64,000 nucleotides of DNA from SG8-41 sp035649495 (GTDB lineage Bacteria; Pseudomonadota; Gammaproteobacteria; Burkholderiales; SG8-41), in assembly GCA_035649495.1 (NCBI GenBank), contig DASRJL010000155.1, positions 56,910 through 120,909 on the forward strand. The letters run 5' to 3'. Within the stretch, counting starts at the first letter, position 1. Every line of letters starts with the position of its first letter. This document shows, piece by piece, positions 49,711-59,924 of this stretch. A program made the position numbers and the translations under genes. Below the pieces are notes generated by a model. The model made no database searches. It saw nothing but the letters and a program-made list of their open reading frames with translations, and was not told the DNA's origin.

Positions 49711-51414
49711 TCAGCCGTAGCGACCGGTCAGGTCGACTGACCGCGAGACCTCGCCGAGGCTCGTCGTGCCGTCGATCACCCGCTGCAGGCCCTCGTCCGC
49801 CAGCGACCGGAAGCCCCTGGTGAGCGCGGCCGTGCGCAGCTCCTTGAGCGTGGCGCGCCGCGCGACTAGCTCGTCCAGGTCGCTGTCCATCACCAGCATT
49901 TCCATGATCGCGGTGCGGCCCTTGTAGCCCTTGTTCTCGCATTGCTTGCATCCCACCGGGCGGTAGACGTAGGAGAGCTTCTGGCCGGCGGGGCCGAGGA
50001 GCAGGCGCTCCTCCCGCGCGGGCGCGTAGGCTTCCTTGCAATGCGGGCACAACACGCGGACCAGCCGCTGGGCAATCACGCCGATGATGTTGCCGGCCAT
50101 GATGTCGGGCTGTATGCCGATGTCGGTCAGGCGCGGGAAGGCGCCGAGCGCCGAGTTGGTGTGCAGCGTGGTGAAGACCTGGTGGCCGGTCATCGCGGCG
50201 CGGAAGGCCATCTCCGCCGTCTCCTTGTCGCGCACTTCGCCTACCAGGATGATGTCCGGGTCCTGGCGCATGATCGAACGGATGCCGTCCGCGAAGTCCA
50301 TGCGCGCCACTTCGTTCACCGATGTCTGGCGCATCAGCGTCAGGGGATACTCCACCGGGTCCTCGAGGGTCATGATGTTGACCGTCTCGTCGTTGACCTG
50401 GGCGAGCAGCGAGTAGAGCGTCGTCGTCTTGCCGCTGCCGGTGGGCCCGGTGACGATCAGGATGCCTTCGGGCCGCGACAGCATGACGTCGAGCTTGCCG
50501 AGCGTGTCCTTCGTCAGGTTCATGCGGTCCAGGCTGATGATGGATTTTTCCCGGTCCAGCACGCGCAGCACGATGTTCTCGCCGTAGATCGTGGGCTGCG
50601 TGGAGACGCGGAAATCCACCGGGCGGCCGTTGAGGGTGAGCGAGAGCCGCCCGTCCTGCGGCGAGCGCGCCTCCGCGATATTCATGCCGCTCACGACCTT
50701 CACCCGGACGGTGATGCCCGGCAGGTAGGTCTTGTGGAGGGACCTCACCGTCTCCAGCACCCCGTCGATGCGGTAACGGATGCGCAGGAACGCGTACTCG
50801 GGCTCGAAATGGATGTCGGAGGCGCCGCGCTTCACCGCGTCCACGAGCAGCGCGTTCACGAGCCGCACCATCGGCTGCGTGTACTCGTCGCCGCCCGCCT
50901 GCAGGCTGTCGTAGTCGATCTCCCCGGTCTCGATCTCCGTGAGTATGCCGTCCACCGACAGCTCGTAGCCGTAGAACTGGTCGATGTAGTCCTCGAGCTG
51001 CGCCTCGCTCGCGAGCGCCGTCTTGATCTCGACCTGCGGGCCTATGATCCCGCGCAGCTGGTCCATCGCGACTACGTTGAAAATCTGCGTGGTGGCGATC
51101 GTCAGCACGCTTTCCGCGGGATCGAATGCGATGGGCAGCACCCGGTTCCGCCGCGCGAAATCCTGCGGCACGAGCTTGAGCGCCTCCGAATCGGCAACCA
51201 CCTGGGCGAGGTCTATCGACTCCTGCCCTATGGTGCGCGCCATGATGTCGCGGATGGCGCTCTCGGTGACGAACCCCAGGCGCACCAGCAGGCGCCCGAT
51301 CGGCACGTTGTTGTGGCGCTGCTCGGCGAGCGCGATGGAGAGCTGATCGGTCGTGATCAGCCCCTGCTGCACCAGCAGCTCCCCCAGGCGGAGTTTTTTC
51401 CGTGTTTCGGCCAT
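49711..51414 (-). CDS. mshE: MshE-type pilus extension ATPase with c-di-GMP-type N-domain
   Basis: A 567-residue GspE/PilB-family hexameric ATPase. The N-terminus carries an MshEN domain in the form known to bind c-di-GMP: a first 24-residue motif at 9-32 (RLGELLVQQGLI...AEQ), a 5-residue spacer and a second at 38-61 (PIGRLLVRLGFV...). Walker A GPTGSGKTT is at 323-331, with Asp box, LEDPVEYPL and HTNSALGAF downstream. A four-cysteine zinc module (CPHC...CKQC) lies near the C-terminus. It powers pilus extension, probably only when c-di-GMP is high, as shown for Vibrio MshE. Confidence 0.94.
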   Translation of the reverse strand: MAETRKKLRLGELLVQQGLITTDQLSIALAEQRHNNVPIGRLLVRLGFVTESAIRDIMARTIGQESIDLAQVVADSEALKLVPQDFARRNRVLPIAFDPAESVLTIATTQIFNVVAMDQLRGIIGPQVEIKTALASEAQLEDYIDQFYGYELSVDGILTEIETGEIDYDSLQAGGDEYTQPMVRLVNALLVDAVKRGASDIHFEPEYAFLRIRYRIDGVLETVRSLHKTYLPGITVRVKVVSGMNIAEARSPQDGRLSLTLNGRPVDFRVSTQPTIYGENIVLRVLDREKSIISLDRMNLTKDTLGKLDVMLSRPEGILIVTGPTGSGKTTTLYSLLAQVNDETVNIMTLEDPVEYPLTLMRQTSVNEVARMDFADGIRSIMRQDPDIILVGEVRDKETAEMAFRAAMTGHQVFTTLHTNSALGAFPRLTDIGIQPDIMAGNIIGVIAQRLVRVLCPHCKEAYAPAREERLLLGPAGQKLSYVYRPVGCKQCENKGYKGRTAIMEMLVMDSDLDELVARRATLKELRTAALTRGFRSLADEGLQRVIDGTTSLGEVSRSVDLTGRYG

Positions 51415-51470
51415 GGATCAAAAGGGAACCCCTGAAGGGACCCGATATGGAACCCAATATGGAAACTGAA

Positions 51471-51495
51471 GGGGACCTGTCCAGGCAGGGTCCCC
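51471..51495. repeat. Inverted repeat GGGGACC / GGTCCCC inside the pilus operon
   Basis: A 7-bp perfect stem with an 11-base loop in the 87-bp gap between the TPR gene (ending 51502) and the MshE start (51414). It could adjust expression between the two genes. The rest of the gap has loose TATGGAACCC-type repetition. Confidence 0.35.
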
Positions 51496-51501
51496 GGCCG
51501 G

Positions 51502-52911
51502 CTATTCTACCTGCGAGGCAAGCTTGCTGATGCGTTGTTGTGCCTGCGCCACGTTGAAGCGCGCGCGCCCGGTGGCGCCGGCGAGTTCAACCGCACGGCG
51601 ATAGAAGCCGAGGGCGAGCTTCCCCTGGCTCACGTGCTCGAGCCCCACGGCCAGGTTGTAGGCGTAGTCGGGATTGCTGGGCTCGAGGTTATGGGCCTGG
51701 AAATACGCGTGTTGCGCCGCCGCCCATTGGGATTGATCGGCGTAGAGATTGCCCAGCGTGAAATGCAGATGGGCCGAGGGCTCGCGCGCGATCAGCTGCT
51801 TCAACCGCGACTCCGCCGCCAGCGGATCGGCCCGGCCGAGCAGCCCGATCAGCCCGCTTTGCGCGAGCGTGTTTCGCGGGTCGAGCTCCAGGATCTGCAG
51901 GTAGCGGCGCGTCGCCTCCTCGCTCCTGCCTTCGGTGGTGGCGATCGCCGCCAGCCCGAGCAGGGCATCTATGTTGCGCGGCTCGGCGCGGAGCAACTGC
52001 TCGTAGCTGCGCTGGGCGTCGTCGCGGCGGTCGGCCTGCAGTGCCGCGTAGGCGTCGGTCAGGACCGGGCTCACCGCGGTCACCGCGCTGCCGCGGCTGA
52101 CCTTGATGGTGTCGCGCGGTGCAGCTGCCGGTGCCGGTGCCGGCGGCGGTGCTTCCACGACCGGCTTTACCTGGGCGCGCGGCGGCGCGGGCGCAGGCGG
52201 CGGTGGTGGCGGCGGAGCGAGGTCCGGCGCTTCGGCCTGAACTACGGCCGCCGACGGCAGGGGCGCCCCCGGTGCTCCCGGTGTTCCCGGTGCCGCCGGT
52301 GCTGCACCCGGAATCGCGCCTGCTGCGACGCCCGGGACTGCAGCAGGCCCTGTGCCGGTCCCCGGGACGGATGAAGGCGCCTGCCCCACCGGGGTCGTGG
52401 GTGCAATGGGTGCCTGCTTCAGGAACAGGGCTGGGTGGAACAACTGGAGATAGACGTAGGTCCCGTACGCGATCCCGATCAACGTGGCGATGATGCCGAT
52501 TATCCAGACCGGGCGCGCCATGAGCCAGGCAACTGCGCCGCCGCCTTTCGCAGCGCCTGTCGCCTGCACGACGGTGGCCGCCTTCGCCCGCTGCTCGCGT
52601 GAAGCGGCGGCCCCTCTGCCCGTGCGCGGCGCCGCCGCGGGCCGCGCCGGCGTTTCCGGCCGGAGGGGAGGAGGGGGAGACGACGGCTCCATGGGCGCCG
52701 GCATCGGCTCCAGGCTGAGCTCGCTCCTGGGTCCCGGCGAGAAGGACGCCGCCGCCGGGGCCGGCGTCGCTGGGACCGTAGAGGGCCCGGCGGGCGCGGC
52801 AGGCCCACCGGGCAAAGTGGGTTCCGCAAGCGGTGTCGCTTCAGCGGTCTCGGCGCGGGCTTCGTCCCGGTCTTTGGCGGCCTTTTCCAAGGCCTTCATC
52901 AAGAGACTCAT
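51502..52911 (-). CDS. MshN-like TPR protein of the pilus operon
   Basis: A 469-residue bitopic protein. A charged N-terminus (MSLLMKALEKAAKDRDEA, also seen at the start of MshN-type proteins) is followed by a Pro/Ala-rich linker, one membrane helix (about 131-153, VWIIGIIATLIGIAYGTYVYL), a second long Pro/Ala/Gly-rich linker (about 165-270) and tetratricopeptide repeats from about 275 (AYAALQADRRDDAQRSYEQLL; LGLAAIATTEGRSEEATRRYL). TPR proteins at this place help secretin assembly. It lies 36 bp after the secretin gene. The MshN name depends on operon position. Confidence 0.8.
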   Translation of the reverse strand: MSLLMKALEKAAKDRDEARAETAEATPLAEPTLPGGPAAPAGPSTVPATPAPAAASFSPGPRSELSLEPMPAPMEPSSPPPPLRPETPARPAAAPRTGRGAAASREQRAKAATVVQATGAAKGGGAVAWLMARPVWIIGIIATLIGIAYGTYVYLQLFHPALFLKQAPIAPTTPVGQAPSSVPGTGTGPAAVPGVAAGAIPGAAPAAPGTPGAPGAPLPSAAVVQAEAPDLAPPPPPPPAPAPPRAQVKPVVEAPPPAPAPAAAPRDTIKVSRGSAVTAVSPVLTDAYAALQADRRDDAQRSYEQLLRAEPRNIDALLGLAAIATTEGRSEEATRRYLQILELDPRNTLAQSGLIGLLGRADPLAAESRLKQLIAREPSAHLHFTLGNLYADQSQWAAAQHAYFQAHNLEPSNPDYAYNLAVGLEHVSQGKLALGFYRRAVELAGATGRARFNVAQAQQRISKLASQVE

Positions 52912-52947
52912 CGCGCGGCTGCGGGTGTATCCAGGTTGTTGTTGCGG

Positions 52948-54807
52948 TTATTGCCGGTCCGGCGCCCGGAGGGGAGGCGGAATCGTGGAAACGTCGGGCG
53001 GCGTTTCAGGCTGCGGCAGGAAACGCTGGAAGAATTTCAGCTCATCGCTGTTGAGCGAGGGGTTGTTGACCACGGTGGTCTTGAGAAAGATCACCAGCTC
53101 GCTCTTCGTCACCTGCTCCGTCCGCAGGGAGAAGAGATCACCCAGATTGGGTATATTGCCCGCGAACGGCACCTGATCGCGGTTACGCCGCACGTCATCC
53201 TGCATGAGGCCGCCCAGTATCACCGTCTGCCCGTTGCCAATCTGCAGTACCGATTCCATTTCCCGCACCTGTACCTGCGGTACCCGGTTCTGCAGGCAGT
53301 TGGCGCGGTTATTGTCGCACAGGCTCGGGTTGGGATCGTTCACGAAGGGTGTGGTTGGATTGAGGCGCGTGATCGTCGGGCGCACCGTCAGCGAGACGCG
53401 ACCGTCCTCGTTGATCTGCGGCGTGACGCCCATGACGACGCCCACCGCGACCGTCTTGGCGGTGGTATCGACAGTCGTGACCGCAGTCGTCTGAGCCTGG
53501 GTGGTTTGCGCCTTGACCTCGAAGTAGACGATGTTGTCCACGACCTTGAGCAACGCCGTCTGATTGTTCAGCGCCATCAGCTTCGGGCTCGACAGCACCC
53601 GCGTATTGCCGAACTGTTCCAGCAACCGCACCGTGAGATTGATGTCGCCCTGGCGCTGGTTGTTCTGGTTGAAGAACAGCGCGAAGAACGGCGCGACGGC
53701 GAGATTGTTGCCGAGTAGGGCCTGAGTGAATGCAATACCTCCGCTTTGCGACACGCGCGTCCAGTCGATACCCGCCTGGTAGTTGTTGGAAAGCTGCACT
53801 TCGACGATGGTGGCCTCGATCAGGACCTGCCGCTGGATCGAATTGACGATGCTGTCGATGTGGCTCTGAACCAGCTGGTGCTGCCGCTCCGTGGCATTCA
53901 CCGTCACCGTGCCCGACGCTCCATTGACCACCACATCGTCGGGCAGCAACGAGGATTGCTGTGGCGCGCCGGCGGGGCCGGTCATCACGGACGTCGCGAG
54001 ATTCTGTGCACCCTGGCCCGCGCGGCTCGCTGCTTCCATTTGCTTGACGCGCAGCTCCTGCTCCTGCTTGACCAGCGCCAGACGCTCCGCCTTGGCGTCG
54101 GCGGTCAGGCTCTGCAGCCGCGTCGAATTGAGGATGCCGCGGAGGTTGTCACGCAAGTCCACCCAGAAGTCATTCTTGGCTGTCGTCCGTACGACTGTGC
54201 TCGACCCGCTGCTGCCGGCGGCTCCGCCGCCACCGCCTGCACCGCCGGTCCCGCCGCTTCCTCCGGCCCCGCCGCTGGCGACGATTTCACCCGATACCCC
54301 GACGGTCGAGGTCATGTCGCGGACCATGTTCACGTACCCGATGCGGTAGGTCTTTACATAGGGCGTATCGGGCGACACCACGATCGTGTTGCCCTCCGTG
54401 CGATAGCGCATGTTGACCTGCTTGGACACGCGCTCGAGGATCGCCGGGAGCGTTTCGTTGATCGCGTTCAAGCTCACCAGCCCGCTCAGCGTGGGGTGGA
54501 TGTCGATGTTCTGCTTGGTGTCACGCGCGAGCGCCAACAGCAATTCCTTCACCGGCACTTCGTTCACCACCACGCTGTAGGTTTGCGGCGCCGCCGCCGG
54601 CTTGGGCGGCGGTACGAAAGGCGTCACGCGCACGGGCGCCGGGATCGCCTGGTCCGGCTCGACTTTCGCCTGCCGCGAATCGATGTGACCTTCGGAGGTT
54701 GGAACGAAGGCACGGAACGGGGTGCAGCCGGCGAGCGCTACCGCGAACAGCAGCGCGACCTGAAACGCGCTAGCGGCAGAGCCGCCACCAGTCGCTATCG
54801 TTCGCAT
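52948..54807 (-). CDS. mshL: MshL-type outer-membrane secretin
   Basis: A 619-residue secretin lipoprotein. The lipobox ALAGC (Cys28) is followed by a linker and an STN/N0-like domain (VVNEVPVKELLLALARDTKQN). N-domains and a glycine-rich insert (about 180-210) come next, then the C-terminal secretin domain (VLIEATIVEVQLSNNYQAG; VLSSPKLMALNNQTALLKV; GNGQTVILGGLMQDD). It should form the outer-membrane pore for the pilus. It is the second gene of the operon, 39 bp after the AAA/SPOR gene. The C-terminal Pro-rich tail (PQPETPPDVS) is short. Confidence 0.93.
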   Translation of the reverse strand: MRTIATGGGSAASAFQVALLFAVALAGCTPFRAFVPTSEGHIDSRQAKVEPDQAIPAPVRVTPFVPPPKPAAAPQTYSVVVNEVPVKELLLALARDTKQNIDIHPTLSGLVSLNAINETLPAILERVSKQVNMRYRTEGNTIVVSPDTPYVKTYRIGYVNMVRDMTSTVGVSGEIVASGGAGGSGGTGGAGGGGGAAGSSGSSTVVRTTAKNDFWVDLRDNLRGILNSTRLQSLTADAKAERLALVKQEQELRVKQMEAASRAGQGAQNLATSVMTGPAGAPQQSSLLPDDVVVNGASGTVTVNATERQHQLVQSHIDSIVNSIQRQVLIEATIVEVQLSNNYQAGIDWTRVSQSGGIAFTQALLGNNLAVAPFFALFFNQNNQRQGDINLTVRLLEQFGNTRVLSSPKLMALNNQTALLKVVDNIVYFEVKAQTTQAQTTAVTTVDTTAKTVAVGVVMGVTPQINEDGRVSLTVRPTITRLNPTTPFVNDPNPSLCDNNRANCLQNRVPQVQVREMESVLQIGNGQTVILGGLMQDDVRRNRDQVPFAGNIPNLGDLFSLRTEQVTKSELVIFLKTTVVNNPSLNSDELKFFQRFLPQPETPPDVSTIPPPLRAPDRQ

Positions 54808-54846
54808 CGGTTGTATCCCCTCCGGTTCACGTTCATTCCACTCGCG

Positions 54847-56460
54847 CTACGAATTCGCGTTTCCCTGCTGCCGCTCGGCACTCTCGTGCCGCTTGATCTC
54901 GCCCTGTATCCCCTGCACCGTGCGCAGAATGGGCTTAAACGCCCTGAGCGACGCGGGCAGCGTCTGCAGTGCCTCCTTCGCCGCACCGTGATCGTTGAAA
55001 CTGCCGTACAAAACGGTGAGCGACGGTTTTTGCCTTGCGACTGTACGATACACAAAAATCTTATTTATTTCAACGCTTTTTGATATAACCTTAAGGTGTC
55101 GCTTTAGCTGTTCCGAATCTTCCGACCCCAGGAGCTGGATGCTGTAGGTGCCGGGCGGCTCGCTGGCGAGCCATTGCCGGGTGGCGGTGATACGTGCTTC
55201 CAGCGCGTTTTCCAGTTGTCTCGTAGCGGCCGCTTCGCCCCTGGTTTCGGCAGGAGCGGCAGGGGGCGTATCGCTTTTGGCGGGCGCCGCCGTCGGCGCT
55301 GCGGGTACGGCTGCCGGGCTCGTTGTGGGTGCGGCAGCCAGTGCTGCTGTCGGCGGAGAAACGGGAGCGGCTGCGGTTGTGGGTCCAGTTGCAGCCGACG
55401 CCTTGGCCGCGGGGGTGGCAAGGCTTGCGGTCGGGGTGGGCTCCTTGGGTATCTCAGGGCGCGCAGATGGCGCAGGGGCGATGGCCTTAAGAATTTCCTT
55501 TTCTGTATAAGGGCTTATTTCAGCAGCCGGCATGGCGCGGGGATAGGTGTTGCGCTCAAACAACATGTAAGCACCCACTCCGGCGAGAGCGCCTGCTGCA
55601 ACCAGTCCGGCACCCCATGCATAACGCAGCTCGGCGTGGCGCGGAGGCCGCTGGCTGAATTCGCTATCGCGCACGGCGGCCTCGACGTGCTTCGGCCGTA
55701 TGGTGTGGGTGTTCTCGGAAAAAGCCACGAGCAGAGCCTTGTCCGCGATGAGATTGACGCGCCGGGACAAGCCCTGCGAGGCGCTGGCGATTTGCTTCAC
55801 TACGGCCGGCGAAAACATGTCGGGCCCCCGGTAGCCGGCCGCCCGCATGCGGAACATCAGGTATTCGTGGATCTCCGCCGGGTTGAGCGGCTCCAGCCGG
55901 AAGCTGTGGGTGATCCGCTCGCGCAACTGCCGGATGTTGGACTGGCGCAGGTTCTCGTCGAGCTCGGGCTGGCCGAACAGCACGATCTGCATCAGCTTGT
56001 CGTTGCGCGTCTCCAGGTTGGAGAGGAGCCGTATCTCCTCCAGTGTCGCGAGCGGCATGCTCTGCGACTCCTCCACGAAGACCACGACGCGCTTTCCCGT
56101 TGCGTAGCGCTTCAGCAGGAATTCCTGGATCAACTGCATCACCTCCAGCCGGGGCGCGTCGCGCGCGGCGGAGATCTGCAGCTCGAAGGCTATGGCGCGC
56201 AGGATCTCCTCGGGAGTGACGCTGGGATTGGCGATGTAGACCGACTCGATGTGCGCCGGCAGCCGCGCCTGCAGCATGTGGCACAGCATGGTCTTGCCGC
56301 TGCCCACCTCGCCTGTCACCTTCACGATGCCCTCGCCATGGGTGATCGCGTAGACGAGCGCCTCCAGCACCGGGCCGCGATTGCCCCCGGCGAAGAAAAA
56401 TTCAGTGTTCGGCGTGATCTTGAACGGTGCCTGATTCAGTCCGAAGTGGCTGTAATACAT
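54847..56460 (-). CDS. mshM: MshM/ExeA-type AAA ATPase with C-terminal SPOR-like domain
   Basis: A 537-residue protein. Residues 1-270 are an ExeA-family AAA+ ATPase (MYYSHFGLNQAPFKITPN; Walker A GEVGSGKT at 50-57; VVVFVEESQSM). A membrane helix at about 283-304 is followed by an Ala/Thr/Pro-rich linker (about 330-420). The C-terminal 90 residues look like a SPOR domain (YSIQLLGSEDSEQLKRHLK; FVYRTVARQKPSLTVLYGSF), which binds septal or denuded peptidoglycan. It should open the wall for the secretin. It is the first gene of the pilus operon; its 162-bp upstream region shows no clear sigma-54 site. Confidence 0.9.
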   Translation of the reverse strand: MYYSHFGLNQAPFKITPNTEFFFAGGNRGPVLEALVYAITHGEGIVKVTGEVGSGKTMLCHMLQARLPAHIESVYIANPSVTPEEILRAIAFELQISAARDAPRLEVMQLIQEFLLKRYATGKRVVVFVEESQSMPLATLEEIRLLSNLETRNDKLMQIVLFGQPELDENLRQSNIRQLRERITHSFRLEPLNPAEIHEYLMFRMRAAGYRGPDMFSPAVVKQIASASQGLSRRVNLIADKALLVAFSENTHTIRPKHVEAAVRDSEFSQRPPRHAELRYAWGAGLVAAGALAGVGAYMLFERNTYPRAMPAAEISPYTEKEILKAIAPAPSARPEIPKEPTPTASLATPAAKASAATGPTTAAAPVSPPTAALAAAPTTSPAAVPAAPTAAPAKSDTPPAAPAETRGEAAATRQLENALEARITATRQWLASEPPGTYSIQLLGSEDSEQLKRHLKVISKSVEINKIFVYRTVARQKPSLTVLYGSFNDHGAAKEALQTLPASLRAFKPILRTVQGIQGEIKRHESAERQQGNANS

Positions 56461-56596
56461 GACCGGCTCCAGTTGAAAATGGTAGGAAAGTTTGCGGGGC
56501 GCAGGTCTCCCCGTGCTGCGGGAGCGGCGGTGAAGCGGGAGCTGCAGAGGGAGGGGCGGGGATGACCCCGCCGCGTGCCATCACGCGCGGGGAGGC

Positions 56597-56619
56597 GGGA
56601 CGCCCGTAGCGGGCGCCCC
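56597..56619 (-). terminator. Hairpin after the sigma-54 activator gene
   Basis: GGGACGCCCG-tag-CGGGCGCCCC forms a 10-bp stem with one mismatch, 3 bases past the regulator TGA (56623-56625) on the minus strand. No T-run, but its position fits a transcription stop between regulator and pilus operon. Confidence 0.5.
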
Positions 56620-56622
56620 GTT

Positions 56623-58083
<1,461 letters not shown>

Positions 58084-58103
58084 TTAAGACCCCCGGTCCC
58101 GTG

Positions 58104-58201
58104 AAATCCCCCGCTGGCGGTCTACGACCGCTCGCCGCCCCCTTTGACAAAGGGGGCAGGCACGAGGCGCACACGGCCTGGCGCCGAACGCCGGGGGATT
58201 T
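58104..58201. repeat. 98-bp palindromic element with terminal inverted repeats (MITE/REP-like)
   Basis: The ends are perfect inverted repeats, AAATCCCCCG (58104-58113) and CGGGGGATTT (58192-58201). In the middle is a perfect palindrome GCCCCCTTTG-a-CAAAGGGGGC (58137-58157). It lies between the ABC ATPase gene and the regulator gene and has no coding capacity. Confidence 0.65.
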
Positions 58202-58258
58202 ATTGTCCTGCAACTCCTGGTTCACCTCCGGGCATTGTACCGCAATGGTTTTCCCACG

Positions 58259-58993
58259 CTAGGAATTTGCCGGGGCGCCCTCGATGCAGGTCAGAAAGGC
58301 GCCTTCCAGGTCCGTGCCCCCGTAGCGCCGGTTGAGCTCGTCGGGCGTGCCGGCATAGCGGAGCCTCCCGCCATGCAGTACCACCATGCGATCGCACAGC
58401 TCGGCGACGTCGGCGAGCGAGTGGGAGGTGAAGAACACCGTCCTCCCGTTCGCGCGGAGGGCGCGCAGCTCGTTCTTGAACATGGCGCGCGCCTTGGGAT
58501 CGAGGCCCCCGGCCGGCTCGTCGAGGACGTACAGCGCCTTGCCGGAGAGGAGGCACGCCGCGATGCCTAGCTTCTGCGTCATGCCTTTCGAATAGGTGCG
58601 CGCGGAACGGGCCAGGGCGGCCGGGTCGAGATCGAGCGCGGCGAACATCCGCACCGCCCGGCCTTCGTCGTAGGGCTCGCCGTAGAGCCGGAGCATGTAT
58701 TGCAGAAAGTCCCGTCCCGTCAGGAAGAACGGAGGATTGAACCGCTCGGGCAGGTATGCGAGCCGCGCCCGGGCCGCGGTCTGGCGGTGCTGGATCCCGA
58801 AGATCTCGATCGTGCCGCGGTCGGCATCGCAGAAATCGAGCAGGCACTTCAGAAGCGTCGTCTTGCCGGCGCCGTTCACCCCGACGAGGGCGATGAACTC
58901 CCCGCGCCGGACCTCCAGGGAGAACTCGTCGAGGGCGCTCATCCCCGCGTAGGCCTTGCCGACCCGGTCGAAGCGCAGCGCGAGTTCGCCCAT
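58259..58993 (-). CDS. ABC-2 type transporter ATP-binding protein
   Basis: A 244-residue ABC ATPase of the NosF/CcmA-like group. Walker A GVNGAGKTT is near residues 38-46, followed by FCDADRGTIEIFG, a divergent signature YSKGMTQKLG instead of LSGGQ (common in this group), Walker B LYVLDEPAGGLDP and the switch His in FFTSHSLADV. No permease gene is adjacent. The only orphan ABC-2 permease in the window is at 40514 on the same strand, so the pair may have been separated by the pilus block. Cargo unknown. Confidence 0.87.
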   Translation of the reverse strand: MGELALRFDRVGKAYAGMSALDEFSLEVRRGEFIALVGVNGAGKTTLLKCLLDFCDADRGTIEIFGIQHRQTAARARLAYLPERFNPPFFLTGRDFLQYMLRLYGEPYDEGRAVRMFAALDLDPAALARSARTYSKGMTQKLGIAACLLSGKALYVLDEPAGGLDPKARAMFKNELRALRANGRTVFFTSHSLADVAELCDRMVVLHGGRLRYAGTPDELNRRYGGTDLEGAFLTCIEGAPANS

Positions 58994-59044
58994 GCGGCTA
59001 TCTTAACGCCAGGCGCGTTACGACTGGTCGCGCCGTTTCGCGCC

Positions 59045-59079
59045 CCGAATCCCGAATCCCGGGTCCTGAATCCCGCCTG
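59045..59079. repeat. Single-arm heptamer array (CCGAATC type)
   Basis: Units ccgaatc-ccgaatc-ccgggtc-ctgaatc-ccgcctg in the 97-bp divergent gap between the ABC ATPase gene and mlaF. Reverse complement of the unit type at 63755. Confidence 0.6.
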
Positions 59080-59117
59080 CTGCTGCTAAAATGACCGCTT
59101 TTCCCGCCCCCATCTTC

Positions 59118-59924
59118 ATGGAGAACCTGGTCGAAATCCGGGACGTCAACTTCGCGTACCTCCGCCAACCGGTACTGAAGGGCATCAACATGACGGTGCC
59201 GCGCGGGTCTGTCGTGACGATCATGGGGCTCTCCGGCTGCGGCAAGACGACGCTGCTGCGGCTGATAGGTGGGGCATTGAGGGCGAAGAGCGGCGAAGTC
59301 CGGGTCGCCGGGCGGCTGATGAACGAGCTCGGCCAGGCAGAGCTCTACGCCATGCGCCGCCGGATGGGCATGCTGTTCCAGTTCGGCGCGCTCTACACCG
59401 ATCTCCCGGTGTTCGACAACGTCGCCTTTCCAATGCGTGAGAACACGAGCCTGCCCGAAACCATGATCCGGGACCTGGTGCTGATGAAGCTGAACGCGGT
59501 CGGGCTGCGCGGCGCCCAGGAGCTGATGCCTTCGGAGCTTTCGGGCGGCATGGCGCGGCGCGTGGCGCTCGCCCGGACCATTGCGCTCGATCCCATGCTC
59601 ATCATGTACGACGAGCCCTTTACCGGGCTCGACCCGATCTCGATGGGCGTGATCAGCAACCTGATACGGCGGCTGAACGCCGCCCTCGGCGCAACCTCGA
59701 TCATCGTCACCCACGACGTCCAGGAGACGCTGCGTATCGTGGATTACGTGTATTTCATGTCGGACGGTGTCGTGGTGGCAAAGGGCACGCCGGACGAGAT
59801 CCGCAACTCCGGGACGCCTTTCGTGCACCAGTTCGTGTGGGGCGAGATGGACGGCCCGATGCCCTTCCACTATCCGGGCGAGGCGTACTATCGGGACCTC
59901 GCGGTCGAGCCGGCGCATGCTTAG
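59118..59924 (+). CDS. mlaF: MlaF, ATPase of the Mla phospholipid transport system
   Basis: A 268-residue ATPase energising the MlaFEDB complex that moves phospholipids between the outer and inner membranes. Walker A GLSGCGKTT at 37-45, MlaF-typical MGMLFQFGALYTDLPVFDNV (split by normal variation), signature ELSGGMARRVALAR, Walker B LIMYDEPFTGLDP and switch VTHDVQETL. ATG 59118 (MENLVEIRDV) is preferred; ATG 59091 would add nine residues. Its stop overlaps the mlaE start by 8 bp. The gene opens the mlaFEDCB operon. Confidence 0.95.
   Translation: MENLVEIRDVNFAYLRQPVLKGINMTVPRGSVVTIMGLSGCGKTTLLRLIGGALRAKSGEVRVAGRLMNELGQAELYAMRRRMGMLFQFGALYTDLPVFDNVAFPMRENTSLPETMIRDLVLMKLNAVGLRGAQELMPSELSGGMARRVALARTIALDPMLIMYDEPFTGLDPISMGVISNLIRRLNAALGATSIIVTHDVQETLRIVDYVYFMSDGVVVAKGTPDEIRNSGTPFVHQFVWGEMDGPMPFHYPGEAYYRDLAVEPAHA

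Noticed and set aside
49688..51457. 589-codon second frame on the minus strand over the MshE gene
   Set aside because: Same strand, other frame, Arg/Pro/His-rich with no motif; the MshE frame has Walker A, the MshEN module and the zinc cysteines.
58259..58993. Mla-type ATPase assignment for this ABC protein
   Set aside because: It is divergent from mlaF and has the YSKGMTQK signature of ABC-2 exporters; mlaF itself is present at 59118.
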